8,421 bases of DNA from an uncultured Bacteroides sp. GTDB lineage: Bacteria > Bacteroidota > Bacteroidia > Bacteroidales > Bacteroidaceae. Numbering within the stretch: position 1 is the stretch's first letter; each line of letters starts with the position of its first letter. The stretch is taken from NCBI GenBank assembly GCA_934716785.1, contig CAKUYM010000181.1:1-8421 (forward strand), written 5' to 3'. Both the position numbers and the translations under genes were made by a program. This document shows positions 1 to 7,336 of the stretch, piece by piece. The notes below the pieces were generated by a model. It ran no database searches. It worked only from the letters and a program-made list of their open reading frames with translations, and had not been told where the DNA came from.

Positions 1-50
1 TTATCGTGGTGTTTGCGGAAGGTGCTCCGGAATTTAGAGATTATGAATAA
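1..50 (+). CDS. C-terminal tail of an upstream gene (5' partial)
   Basis: The third reading frame is open from the left edge to a TAA at 48-50 and reads IVVFAEGAPEFRDYE. Of the three frames this has the most protein-like composition. The first frame ends at a TAG at 58-60 but is rich in Cys, Trp and Arg, and the second stops at 36-38. Only the last 15 residues are visible, too few to assign a family. The stop lies 20 bases before the SusC start, which suggests that the transporter is co-transcribed with this gene rather than having its own promoter in between. It is uncertain whether this is a real coding end. Confidence 0.45.
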   Translation, partial: IVVFAEGAPEFRDYE

Positions 51-70
51 ACTTTGTTAGATGAATTTAT

Positions 71-3000
71 ATGAAAAAGATACATAAATATATCATATTG
101 GGCTTGTTGTGTCTGTTTGTTTCATTAGAAGCTTTTGCACAAGAGGTGCTCATAAGTGGAGTTGTTAAAGACAAGAATGACAATCAGCCACTTCCGAATG
201 TTACGGTAGTCGTACGTGATAAATCGGGAAAAATTGATTCACGACATTCTGCTTCCACTAATATAGATGGTGAGTTTACGTTGAAAGTACCTGTGTCGGC
301 AAATGTTACATTTACATATATAGGCTATGACCCCGTTGTTAGGAGAATCACGAAAGAAATGTCTAAGATGACTGTGCTGATGAGCGCATCGGAAAACATG
401 CTGGATGAGACGGTGGTTGTTGGTTATCAAAAAAAGAGTAGGGCGGCTGTGACCGCTTCTGTACAGATTGTTGAAGCGGAGGATCTTGTAAATACACCGG
501 TGGCAAATGCCATGGAGTTGTTGCAAGGTCGTGTCCCCGGGTTGAATATACAGTTACAGAATGGTACGCCGGGGGGAATGCCAAGTTTTACATTACGTGG
601 TATTTCAGATATTTCAATAACCAAGCAAGGAGAAGATTTTGTATTAGGTTCGTCAGCGCCTCTTTTTGTGGTCGATGGAATTCCTTTGGAAAATATAGAC
701 ATGAACTCTGATGTCGATGTGTCAGGTTTGTTGTCAGGAGCTACAGTGAGTCCGCTTTCCATGATACCTTTTGAAAATATTCAAAGAATGGAAATCTTAA
801 AAGATGCCGCCGCAACCTCCTTATATGGTTCTAAAGGCGCTTATGGCGTAATTATTATTGAAACGAAAAAAGGAAATGGCCCACCCAAAGTTTCTTATTC
901 GGGTAATTATGTGATTAAAACTCCTCCAAGATTGAGAGACGTTGCTATTGGTAATGCTGAAAGGAATATGCGTATCATGCAAATATTACAGAATGATACT
1001 TCCAGTTATTTCGGGCACAATGAAATACATAATTTTCCGGCATTAGCAGATAGTTTGAATCCTTATTGGAATAATAATACAGACTGGCAAGGACGTTTTT
1101 ATGGCGTGACTCATAATCAAACACATAACTTGAGTTTCTCTGGAGGTACTTCAAAATTCAATTATTTGATTAATGGTAATTACTATACCGAAAAAGGAAT
1201 TGTGAAAAATACGGATTTCAATCGGTATGGTCTTAAGGCGCGATTAGGTTATAGCCCGAATGACAAATTTGAGATGGATGTTAATGTTTCCGCTACATTC
1301 ACACTGAACAGTCAGGGCAGTGGTAATGCTTTCACTCAATCTGGGGTTGCGAAAGGGTCGTCAGCTTCTTCATTATTACCTCCGCCGTCTATGTATATAT
1401 CAGCCAGCGAAGCGTTAGCGGCATTTTCTGTGGACGATAATAATGTAAATGCCGCATATGATGCAAGCATCCGTATGGTGTATAAACTACCTTATGAATT
1501 TACACTTGACGGGATCTTTGGATATAAATATAATACGACCGAAAGAGAGACGTTTACTCCTGGAATATTAAATAATAATAGGTCAGAATGGTATAATTTG
1601 AGTCAAAACAGTTATAATTTATATGCGCGCACCATTTTATCCAGATCATTGGATTTTAGAATATTCCGATTAGGACTTCGGGCTGGTGTGGAAATTTCAA
1701 CTAACAAAAGAAGTCATAATACGGTTAAATTAGTAGGAGGAGGCAGTGATTATATCTGGGGACCTGGAGCGATGTACAGTAAATCAGAGGGAACTACCTC
1801 ATTTGTAGAGGATGTAAACACTCTTTCTTTCATTTTTGATCCAAGTTTTAATTTAGGTTCGATAGGTCCACGGGGTGAACGTTATATATTCACTCCTAAT
1901 ATACGCCCAGAGGCGAATTCCACATATGGTAAGAAAGTAAAATGGACCATTAGTCCGTCACTCGGATTTAAATGGAACTTTAGTCGTGAAGCTTTTGCTG
2001 ATAATTGGAATCAATTGAGCGCAGGCGCATTGCGTGTTAGTTGGGGACGAACAACTAAGTACAGAGCTACCAGGTATGACATTTGGGGTACTTATTTACT
2101 AGGGAATGATACATATAATGGTATGCCTATAATTCCGATTGATTACGGTTTGTTACCCAATGACAACTTGAAACCGGTTACTTCTACTACATGGAATTTG
2201 GGTACAGAGTTGAGTTTCTTCAATAGTAGACTCCGTTTTACAGCTGATTTATATTACAGACAGACTGACAACCAATTGAGTGATATTGAATTAGCCGACC
2301 ATAATGCATTTAATAAAGTAAGAAGTATTGAAACAAGTTTGGTGAATTATGGATATGAAATATTAATTGGTGGTCGACCATTACCTCCGCAGAGTCCCTG
2401 GACATTAGATTTATCACTGTCATTAGCTATGAATAAGGATGTGATAGCTAAACTGCCGAATGAGGCCAGACAAATTATTAATAGTGACGCTAAAATAATC
2501 AACCGTTTAGGGTCGAATGCATTGGCAAATTACTTATTGGTGAATAAAGGAGTTTATGCGACAGATGAAGATGTACCCGTAAATCCGGCTACAGGTGAAC
2601 GAATGAAAGCTGCTAATAATGCTAATAACGGATATGTTTATATGCAGGCTGGCGACCCGATATGGGTGGATGTTAATGGAGACTATATAATAGATGATAG
2701 AGATAAGGTGGTGGTTGGTAACTCTCAACCTCGGTTGACAGGTGGATTTAATGCAAACTTGAGATATAAGTCATTCTCCATCAACACAAATTTTTCTTTC
2801 ACGATAAAAAGGGATATTATCAATAAGGCATTAGCCGATCGCTTTGCTGCTTATGGAAACCCTCTTTCAAAAAATCTGAGTGGGAGTGGGGCGATAACGC
2901 CTATAGAGGCATTTGATTTCTGGAAAGAAGATCATATATATGCCAAGTATCCCAATCCGTTCGATTACATTCGTGGAGGAACGGCCGGTCATCAGGTGAA

Positions 3001-3268
3001 CTTCTTCCGTCCGGACCAGACACTTTTTATGGAAGACGGATCTTTCCTGAAAATTAATGGTGTTTCAATCTCTTATGTCTTACCTAAAAAAGTATTGGAC
3101 TTTTTGAGAGTAGAACGGGTACGGTTGAATGCAAGTGTGAATAACATTTACACATTCTCCAAATATTCAGGTGTAAATCCGGAAAATGTAAATAGTTTGG
3201 GGTATGATGTGTCAGGAGGATATCCGAATAGCCGTAACTATACAATGGGAGTTTCAATTGATTTTTAA
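71..3268 (+). CDS. SusC/RagA-family TonB-linked outer-membrane transporter
   Basis: This 1065-residue protein is a TonB-dependent outer-membrane barrel that should import oligomeric substrate (glycan, peptide or other) together with the SusD-like lid encoded next. It starts with a signal peptide, probably cleaved after AFA at residue 23. A carboxypeptidase-D regulatory-like beta-sandwich follows (about 26-107, with the typical DGEFTLKVP and FTYIGYDP stretches). A TonB-box-like segment DETVVVGYQ lies at 112-120, and the plug covers about 123-268, with the hallmarks LQGRVPGLNI, PLFVVDGIPL and DAAATSLYGSKGAYGVIIIE. The rest is the 22-strand-type barrel. Near residues 866-877 sits an acidic loop, DVNGDYIIDDRD, that resembles a calcium-binding loop. 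The end, from about 990 (FLKINGVSISYVLP, VNNIYTFSKYSG), finishes on a terminal Phe as outer-membrane barrels do. Length is normal for the family. There is no STN domain between the signal peptide and the beta-sandwich, so anti-sigma/ECF-sigma signalling through this protein is unlikely. The family call is secure; the substrate is unknown. Confidence 0.97.
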   Translation: MKKIHKYIILGLLCLFVSLEAFAQEVLISGVVKDKNDNQPLPNVTVVVRDKSGKIDSRHSASTNIDGEFTLKVPVSANVTFTYIGYDPVVRRITKEMSKMTVLMSASENMLDETVVVGYQKKSRAAVTASVQIVEAEDLVNTPVANAMELLQGRVPGLNIQLQNGTPGGMPSFTLRGISDISITKQGEDFVLGSSAPLFVVDGIPLENIDMNSDVDVSGLLSGATVSPLSMIPFENIQRMEILKDAAATSLYGSKGAYGVIIIETKKGNGPPKVSYSGNYVIKTPPRLRDVAIGNAERNMRIMQILQNDTSSYFGHNEIHNFPALADSLNPYWNNNTDWQGRFYGVTHNQTHNLSFSGGTSKFNYLINGNYYTEKGIVKNTDFNRYGLKARLGYSPNDKFEMDVNVSATFTLNSQGSGNAFTQSGVAKGSSASSLLPPPSMYISASEALAAFSVDDNNVNAAYDASIRMVYKLPYEFTLDGIFGYKYNTTERETFTPGILNNNRSEWYNLSQNSYNLYARTILSRSLDFRIFRLGLRAGVEISTNKRSHNTVKLVGGGSDYIWGPGAMYSKSEGTTSFVEDVNTLSFIFDPSFNLGSIGPRGERYIFTPNIRPEANSTYGKKVKWTISPSLGFKWNFSREAFADNWNQLSAGALRVSWGRTTKYRATRYDIWGTYLLGNDTYNGMPIIPIDYGLLPNDNLKPVTSTTWNLGTELSFFNSRLRFTADLYYRQTDNQLSDIELADHNAFNKVRSIETSLVNYGYEILIGGRPLPPQSPWTLDLSLSLAMNKDVIAKLPNEARQIINSDAKIINRLGSNALANYLLVNKGVYATDEDVPVNPATGERMKAANNANNGYVYMQAGDPIWVDVNGDYIIDDRDKVVVGNSQPRLTGGFNANLRYKSFSINTNFSFTIKRDIINKALADRFAAYGNPLSKNLSGSGAITPIEAFDFWKEDHIYAKYPNPFDYIRGGTAGHQVNFFRPDQTLFMEDGSFLKINGVSISYVLPKKVLDFLRVERVRLNASVNNIYTFSKYSGVNPENVNSLGYDVSGGYPNSRNYTMGVSIDF

Positions 3269-3286
3269 ACAGATAAATCAGTGATC

Positions 3287-4801
3287 ATGAAAAAAAATAT
3301 ATTCTTTATAATAGCGACTTGTTCGTTTTTGCTGACAAGTTGTGGCTTGTTGGAAGTAAAGAGCGAAGATAAACTTCCCGGTGACGAATTCTGGATTGAT
3401 GGCAATGCCGCCAATGTGGAAGGTTTTTTGATGAGCGCTTACTCTAATTTGAGAAAGGCAACTATGGGTAACGGTGCATTTCTTACTGCAAGTGGTGATA
3501 TGCGTTGCGCCTCTATCTCGCCATATAATAATGATAATGAAGGTAGAAGAGTAACCTACTTGGCAGGAAATGAAATGAATGAGTTGAGAAATTCTCCAAA
3601 TACCCCTTTTGGAGAGACTACTAAATGGAAACCATTTTATGAAGTTATACAGACTGCCAATATCTTGGTTAAAGAGATAGATCAAGTCTCTGCTCTTACT
3701 GAAGAAGAATACCGGATGTTCAAAGCGGAGGCTGTCTTTCTTAGGAATTTGGCTTATTTCTTTATGGTGAGAGCTTTTGGTGATGTTCCTTATTATACGA
3801 TAGCCTATAATTCAGCGTCTTTGCCACGAACTAACATGGTTACTGTGCTTCAAAGTTGTCTGGAAGACTTAAGGACAGGAGCTTTAGGTAATAGTCCTGA
3901 GGACTGTTTTTTACCTTGGACATATAACTCAAATGCGAAAAAAGGAGTAAGAGCATCTCGTGGATCGGTTATTGCGTTGATGATGCATATCAATCTTTGG
4001 TTGACTCAATTCGATGAACAAAATAAAACAATTTATTATCGGAATGTGATTGATTTAGGCGAACAGTTGGAACAGAATGGCGGAGCTTATGAACTGTTAG
4101 AAATGAACCGAATCTCAAATGTGTTCAAGGGAGGATCTAACGAAGGTCTTTTTGAAATAGCACAAAATATAAATGCTTCTAATGAAGTTTTTTCATCGAT
4201 AGCTGTATTTTCTAATAACGTAGTTTACAGGCATAAGGGAGCCAATGAGAATCCCATGTATTATTATGATGGTAGCTATATAGAGAAGCTCTTCCCTTAT
4301 ACGGAAGAAGATTTACGGAAATCATATTGGTTTGATGAAAATATGTATTCGGCTTCCAGTGTGAATCGTACCGAAATAACAAAGTTCTTAAATGTTGATT
4401 ATTATGGAAATAATCGTATAACTTCTAATTCAGGAAACCAGATTGTATTTCGGTATGCCGGAGCGTTATTACTGTACGCTGAAGCACTGGCGGCTTTAGG
4501 TACCAATGATACAAAGGCTAATGAGTTATTGAACCAAATTCGTCATAGAGCTGGTGCGTCGGAAAGCTTTTCTTCAGGAAAAGAGTTGCAGGATGCTATA
4601 TTTTGGGAACGACAAAGAGAGCTGATTGGGGAAGGGCATTATTATTATGATTTGGTACGAACCGGAAAAATTTCTAATATCGCATATTGTGCGCATCCGA
4701 TCAGACGTACGGATTTTAATGTAGGTGCATGGACATGGCCTTTGCATAGAGATGTGCTGAAAAATAATACAAATATACAGCTCAATCTTTTTTGGGAGTA
4801 A
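3287..4801 (+). CDS. SusD/RagB-family surface lipoprotein, lid of the transporter
   Basis: This 504-residue lipoprotein should cap the extracellular face of the SusC-like barrel and capture substrate. The ATG at 3287 was chosen over an in-frame GTG at 3281 because it gives a compact signal peptide, MKKN plus a hydrophobic core, with lipobox LTSC and the lipidated Cys at residue 19. SusD hallmarks in order are the N-terminal SEDKLPGDEFW segment (27-36), the TPR-type helix AEAVFLRNLAYFFMVRAFGD (147-166), the helix FRYAGALLLYAEALAAL (388-404) followed by NELLNQIRHRAG (412-423), the signature FWERQRELIGEGHYYYDLVR (439-458), and the final WPLHRDVLKNN segment (484-494), which matches the usual 'WPIP..E...N' ending. 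Length is typical. The start lies 18 bases after the SusC stop, with no terminator between, as expected for a co-expressed SusCD pair. The ligand cannot be deduced from the sequence. Confidence 0.96.
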   Translation: MKKNIFFIIATCSFLLTSCGLLEVKSEDKLPGDEFWIDGNAANVEGFLMSAYSNLRKATMGNGAFLTASGDMRCASISPYNNDNEGRRVTYLAGNEMNELRNSPNTPFGETTKWKPFYEVIQTANILVKEIDQVSALTEEEYRMFKAEAVFLRNLAYFFMVRAFGDVPYYTIAYNSASLPRTNMVTVLQSCLEDLRTGALGNSPEDCFLPWTYNSNAKKGVRASRGSVIALMMHINLWLTQFDEQNKTIYYRNVIDLGEQLEQNGGAYELLEMNRISNVFKGGSNEGLFEIAQNINASNEVFSSIAVFSNNVVYRHKGANENPMYYYDGSYIEKLFPYTEEDLRKSYWFDENMYSASSVNRTEITKFLNVDYYGNNRITSNSGNQIVFRYAGALLLYAEALAALGTNDTKANELLNQIRHRAGASESFSSGKELQDAIFWERQRELIGEGHYYYDLVRTGKISNIAYCAHPIRRTDFNVGAWTWPLHRDVLKNNTNIQLNLFWE

Positions 4802-4834
4802 ATAGGATAAATACGTAATTATAAAAACAAGGAT

Positions 4835-5590
4835 ATGAAAAGCAAGATAAAGATATGGCAACTGGTTATTGCTGTTATTGTCATACCTATATTTATGGGT
4901 AATTGTACAAACGATAGCTATCTGATAGATGGAGGAAAAAGTAATCCATATTATGATGGAACAATAATGGAATTTCTTCAGTCAAGATCCCCTAAAGATG
5001 ATCCTAAAAATGATTATTTTTCCGATTTGATTGAAATTATCAGGCTTGCAGATATGGAAGAAGTGTTTGAGGGAGAAAATGTAACATTCTTTGCGCCGAC
5101 TAACTGGTCTATCCGTAAAAGTGTCGCTCTGTTGAATAAGATGTGGTATCAAATGGGTAATGATAGTATTAAGAATCTGAAGCAGATAAAACCTTCTGTA
5201 TGGAGAGAATATTTATCTATGTATATACTTAAAGATAAATATACGCTTAAAGATATTCCTCAGATTGATACGACTGCGATTGCTGCTTATCCGGGACAGA
5301 CATTCATCACGTATGGTGGTCAGCCAATGAATGTAGGAGTTGTGTATGGTGATGCCAATGGAGTGAAATATGTGGGTCCTCGCCAGATACTTTATTCATA
5401 TATATATGATATTACTGTGAGTGATTTGAAGAATGCATATGTAGCCACATCGGACATACAACCTAAGAATGGAGTTGTTCACGTACTTCGTATGACTGAT
5501 CATGATTTTGGTTTTGACAAAAGATTATTTGCTTTAAAAGCGATAGAAGAAGGTATTGATAAAATTTCTCAAATTAATAAAACAGAATAA
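4835..5590 (+). CDS. Fasciclin (FAS1) domain lipoprotein
   Basis: This is a 251-residue lipoprotein with an N-terminal signal (MKSKIKIW plus a long Ile/Val-rich core), lipobox FMGNC and a lipidated Cys at residue 24. A single FAS1 domain spans about 42-222. It opens with GTIMEFLQSR, carries the first conserved FAS1 box as NVTFFAPTNWSI (82-93, compare the usual 'TVFAPTN.AF'), and ends with the second box NGVVHVLRMTDHDFG (212-226, compare 'NGVIHVID'). At about 180 residues the domain is longer than the usual 130-150, with extra sequence around residues 95-120 and 170-185. FAS1 domains generally mediate adhesion or binding to protein or carbohydrate and are not enzymes. Its place directly after SusCD, 33 bases downstream, suggests an accessory surface-binding subunit of the uptake complex. 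The domain call is firm; the role is inference. Confidence 0.88.
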   Translation: MKSKIKIWQLVIAVIVIPIFMGNCTNDSYLIDGGKSNPYYDGTIMEFLQSRSPKDDPKNDYFSDLIEIIRLADMEEVFEGENVTFFAPTNWSIRKSVALLNKMWYQMGNDSIKNLKQIKPSVWREYLSMYILKDKYTLKDIPQIDTTAIAAYPGQTFITYGGQPMNVGVVYGDANGVKYVGPRQILYSYIYDITVSDLKNAYVATSDIQPKNGVVHVLRMTDHDFGFDKRLFALKAIEEGIDKISQINKTE

Positions 5591-5592
5591 CT

Positions 5593-7317
5593 ATGAAAGC
5601 ATATCAATATGAGATAGAATCCCGTTTGATAAAGATACTGATGTGTCTTTGTGTAGTCCTGTCTTTTGCAGGATGCAATTCTGATGGAGAAATAGAAGGT
5701 GATCCGTATGCTGGGGGAAAAGAGCCTTATGGTATAAAATTTTTAGTTGATGCTCCTTCGCCTGATAGAGCTTATCCGGGTGAGTTGGTTACTTATAAGG
5801 CTAAAGGATTATCTAAATGGTTTAATCAGCAAGGAAAACCGGATTTCAGTTTTTTTATTTCCAATGAAAAAGCGGAAATAGTATTAGCTACTGATACAAC
5901 AATTACAGTAAGAGTACCGGAAAGTCTTAGTTCCGGAATTGCACATATCTTGTTGAATGAACAGATTTTCTATGGTCCTAAACTCACAGTGTTGGGCAAT
6001 GTAAGCGTTGATAAAGGGTATGTAGTTCAAAAGCGTATACCAGGTGCGATTTATAGTTGTTTGGAACATTGGTCCAAAAAGGAACATTATCATCTGGTAG
6101 GTAGCTTTATGCCATTAACAAGTAGCGATGCCCGTATTCGTTGCATAGCTTGGATTGATAATAAAGGAAGTGTAGCCGGTGGATGGAATGGAACCTATTA
6201 TAAAACAGATAGTGGTCAGGGAATCGGTCATGATCTTAAGAATCCTAACTCAGGTGAAGGTGGTTCTTATAGCTATTATGCCAAATCGATTTCTTATTTT
6301 AATAAAGATAAATCAGGAAACAATCCAAACGTTTTAATCTCCGGAAAGTTTACGCAGTATTACCCTGTACAACGTGAACAGCCTACTTCGGTGAATAATA
6401 TAATGAAAGTGGATCATGGTATTGGAATGATGTTTGATAATAAACAGCTTCCAAGTATCAAAAACGGACGGCTGATATCAACCAGAATCACCCGATTCAA
6501 TGGTGGAACGAAAGAAGCACCTGTAGCTACATTTGTTACATCAGATGATAAAGTAATTGCGGTAGGAAACATTACCCAGTATTGTAAAATAGACATAGAC
6601 CGGTCATATGCAGAAGAATTGGCGTATGAATTCACTCCTGTCAAGACGGTATTGCGCATGAATAATTTGGGGGCGCTGGATGAGGATTATCGTAAAAACA
6701 AGGAAGGTGTCAATGGAGTGATTCAAGACGCTTATATGGACGAAGAAGATGGTGTTGTTATTGTAGGAGGCATTAACTCTTTTGATGGAATAAATGTGAA
6801 TAATATCGTACGAATCGATAAAAACGGTGATATTGATCAGCAGTTCTTACAAAATATAGGAACGGGAGCCAATGGAACGATAACCAAGATACGTTATAAT
6901 AAAAAACGGAAAAAAGCAATGCTTGTAGGGATGTTTACTGAATTCAACGGTATTCCATGTTCTGGTGTAGTTATGCTGAATCATGACGGTACGGTTGATC
7001 CGACTTTTAAACTTAGAAAGATGGAAGGCGGAACAGCTAACTTTGCTACTATTCTAAATGATCATGATTTCGTTGTAATGTCAGGTACTTTTACAAAATA
7101 TGATGGTGTTAACCGACAGGGATTCCTGATACTGACAATGGAGGGTGAAGCCATGCAGAAATTTAATGTTCCCGGCTCGTTCTTAGGTGAATTGAATCAG
7201 GTAATTGAAACTAAAACATCAACGAATGATAACGGTTTGTTATTGATGGGTGATTTTTATCGTTTTAACGGTGAACAGGTGGATAATATAGTAAAAATAG
7301 GAGTTGACTTTGATTAA
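5593..7317 (+). CDS. IPT/TIG-like plus delta-60-repeat propeller lipoprotein (DUF5008-like)
   Basis: This 574-residue lipoprotein has a signal peptide with lipobox FAGC (Cys at residue 28), followed by an acidic tail (NSDGEIEGD) compatible with surface export in Bacteroidota. Residues about 47-135 look like an IPT/TIG immunoglobulin-like domain: AYPGELVTYKAKGL, then ATDTTITVRVPESLSSG, then a closing strand. From about 163 to 571 there are seven units of about 40-55 residues built around a V-x-G-x-F-x-x-[FY]-x-G core. Examples are VIVGGINSFDG, MLVGMFTEFNG, VVMSGTFTKYDG and LLLMGDFYRFNG, several followed by an NGxxDxxF turn. This is the delta-60 repeat pattern and implies a seven-bladed beta-propeller. 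No catalytic motif is visible, so substrate binding or scaffolding at the cell surface is the likely role. I believe it matches what Pfam calls DUF5008, from memory. It starts only 2 bases after the FAS1 gene stop, suggesting translational coupling with that gene. Confidence 0.85.
   Translation: MKAYQYEIESRLIKILMCLCVVLSFAGCNSDGEIEGDPYAGGKEPYGIKFLVDAPSPDRAYPGELVTYKAKGLSKWFNQQGKPDFSFFISNEKAEIVLATDTTITVRVPESLSSGIAHILLNEQIFYGPKLTVLGNVSVDKGYVVQKRIPGAIYSCLEHWSKKEHYHLVGSFMPLTSSDARIRCIAWIDNKGSVAGGWNGTYYKTDSGQGIGHDLKNPNSGEGGSYSYYAKSISYFNKDKSGNNPNVLISGKFTQYYPVQREQPTSVNNIMKVDHGIGMMFDNKQLPSIKNGRLISTRITRFNGGTKEAPVATFVTSDDKVIAVGNITQYCKIDIDRSYAEELAYEFTPVKTVLRMNNLGALDEDYRKNKEGVNGVIQDAYMDEEDGVVIVGGINSFDGINVNNIVRIDKNGDIDQQFLQNIGTGANGTITKIRYNKKRKKAMLVGMFTEFNGIPCSGVVMLNHDGTVDPTFKLRKMEGGTANFATILNDHDFVVMSGTFTKYDGVNRQGFLILTMEGEAMQKFNVPGSFLGELNQVIETKTSTNDNGLLLMGDFYRFNGEQVDNIVKIGVDFD
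6079..7305 (+). repeat. Seven delta-60-like propeller units inside the TIG lipoprotein
   Basis: These are protein-level repeats only; the DNA copies have diverged. Approximate residue ranges and cores are: unit 1, 163-193 (YHLVGSFMPL); unit 2, 230-278 (VLISGKFTQYY); unit 3, 311-366 (VIAVGNITQYC); unit 4, 376-418 (VIVGGINSFDG); unit 5, 429-472 (MLVGMFTEFNG); unit 6, 482-524 (VVMSGTFTKYDG); unit 7, 535-571 (LLLMGDFYRFNG). Each core is followed by a second hydrophobic strand such as NNIVRIDKNG, SGVVMLNHDG or DNIVKIG. Units 4-7 are regular; units 1-3 are more irregular and carry longer loops. Seven is my own count by eye. Confidence 0.65.
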
Positions 7318-7336
7318 TCTTAAATATACCTTGAAA

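Noticed and set aside
239..762. Three overlapping minus-strand open frames (239-526, 363-584, 427-762)
   Set aside because: They lie opposite the strongly conserved plug-domain coding sequence of the SusC gene, overlap each other and have no recognisable domain. They are antisense shadows.
2534..2728. Minus-strand open frame inside the SusC gene, with similar ones at 4574-4861, 5884-6093 and 6414-6659
   Set aside because: All lie opposite well-supported coding sequence, and none shows a domain, signal peptide or plausible operon position.
3281..3286. GTG at 3281 as the start of the SusD-like gene
   Set aside because: The ATG two codons later gives the normal MKK-type lipoprotein signal peptide. 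The GTG would add only Met-Ile and has no better ribosome-binding context.
3278..3685. Minus-strand open frame of 135 codons
   Set aside because: It lies opposite the signal peptide and N-terminal part of the SusD-like gene, has a low-complexity Ile/Thr/Ser-rich translation, and has no independent support.
4828..4834. AAGGA-like sequence before the FAS1 gene as a Shine-Dalgarno site
   Set aside because: It ends one base before the ATG, too close for standard spacing, and Bacteroidota generally do not depend on such sites.
4802..4834. Possible internal promoter or terminator in the longest gap (33 bases)
   Set aside because: The gap is AT-rich, but no inverted repeat with a T-run and no TTTG / TAnnTTTG promoter pair with correct spacing could be seen.
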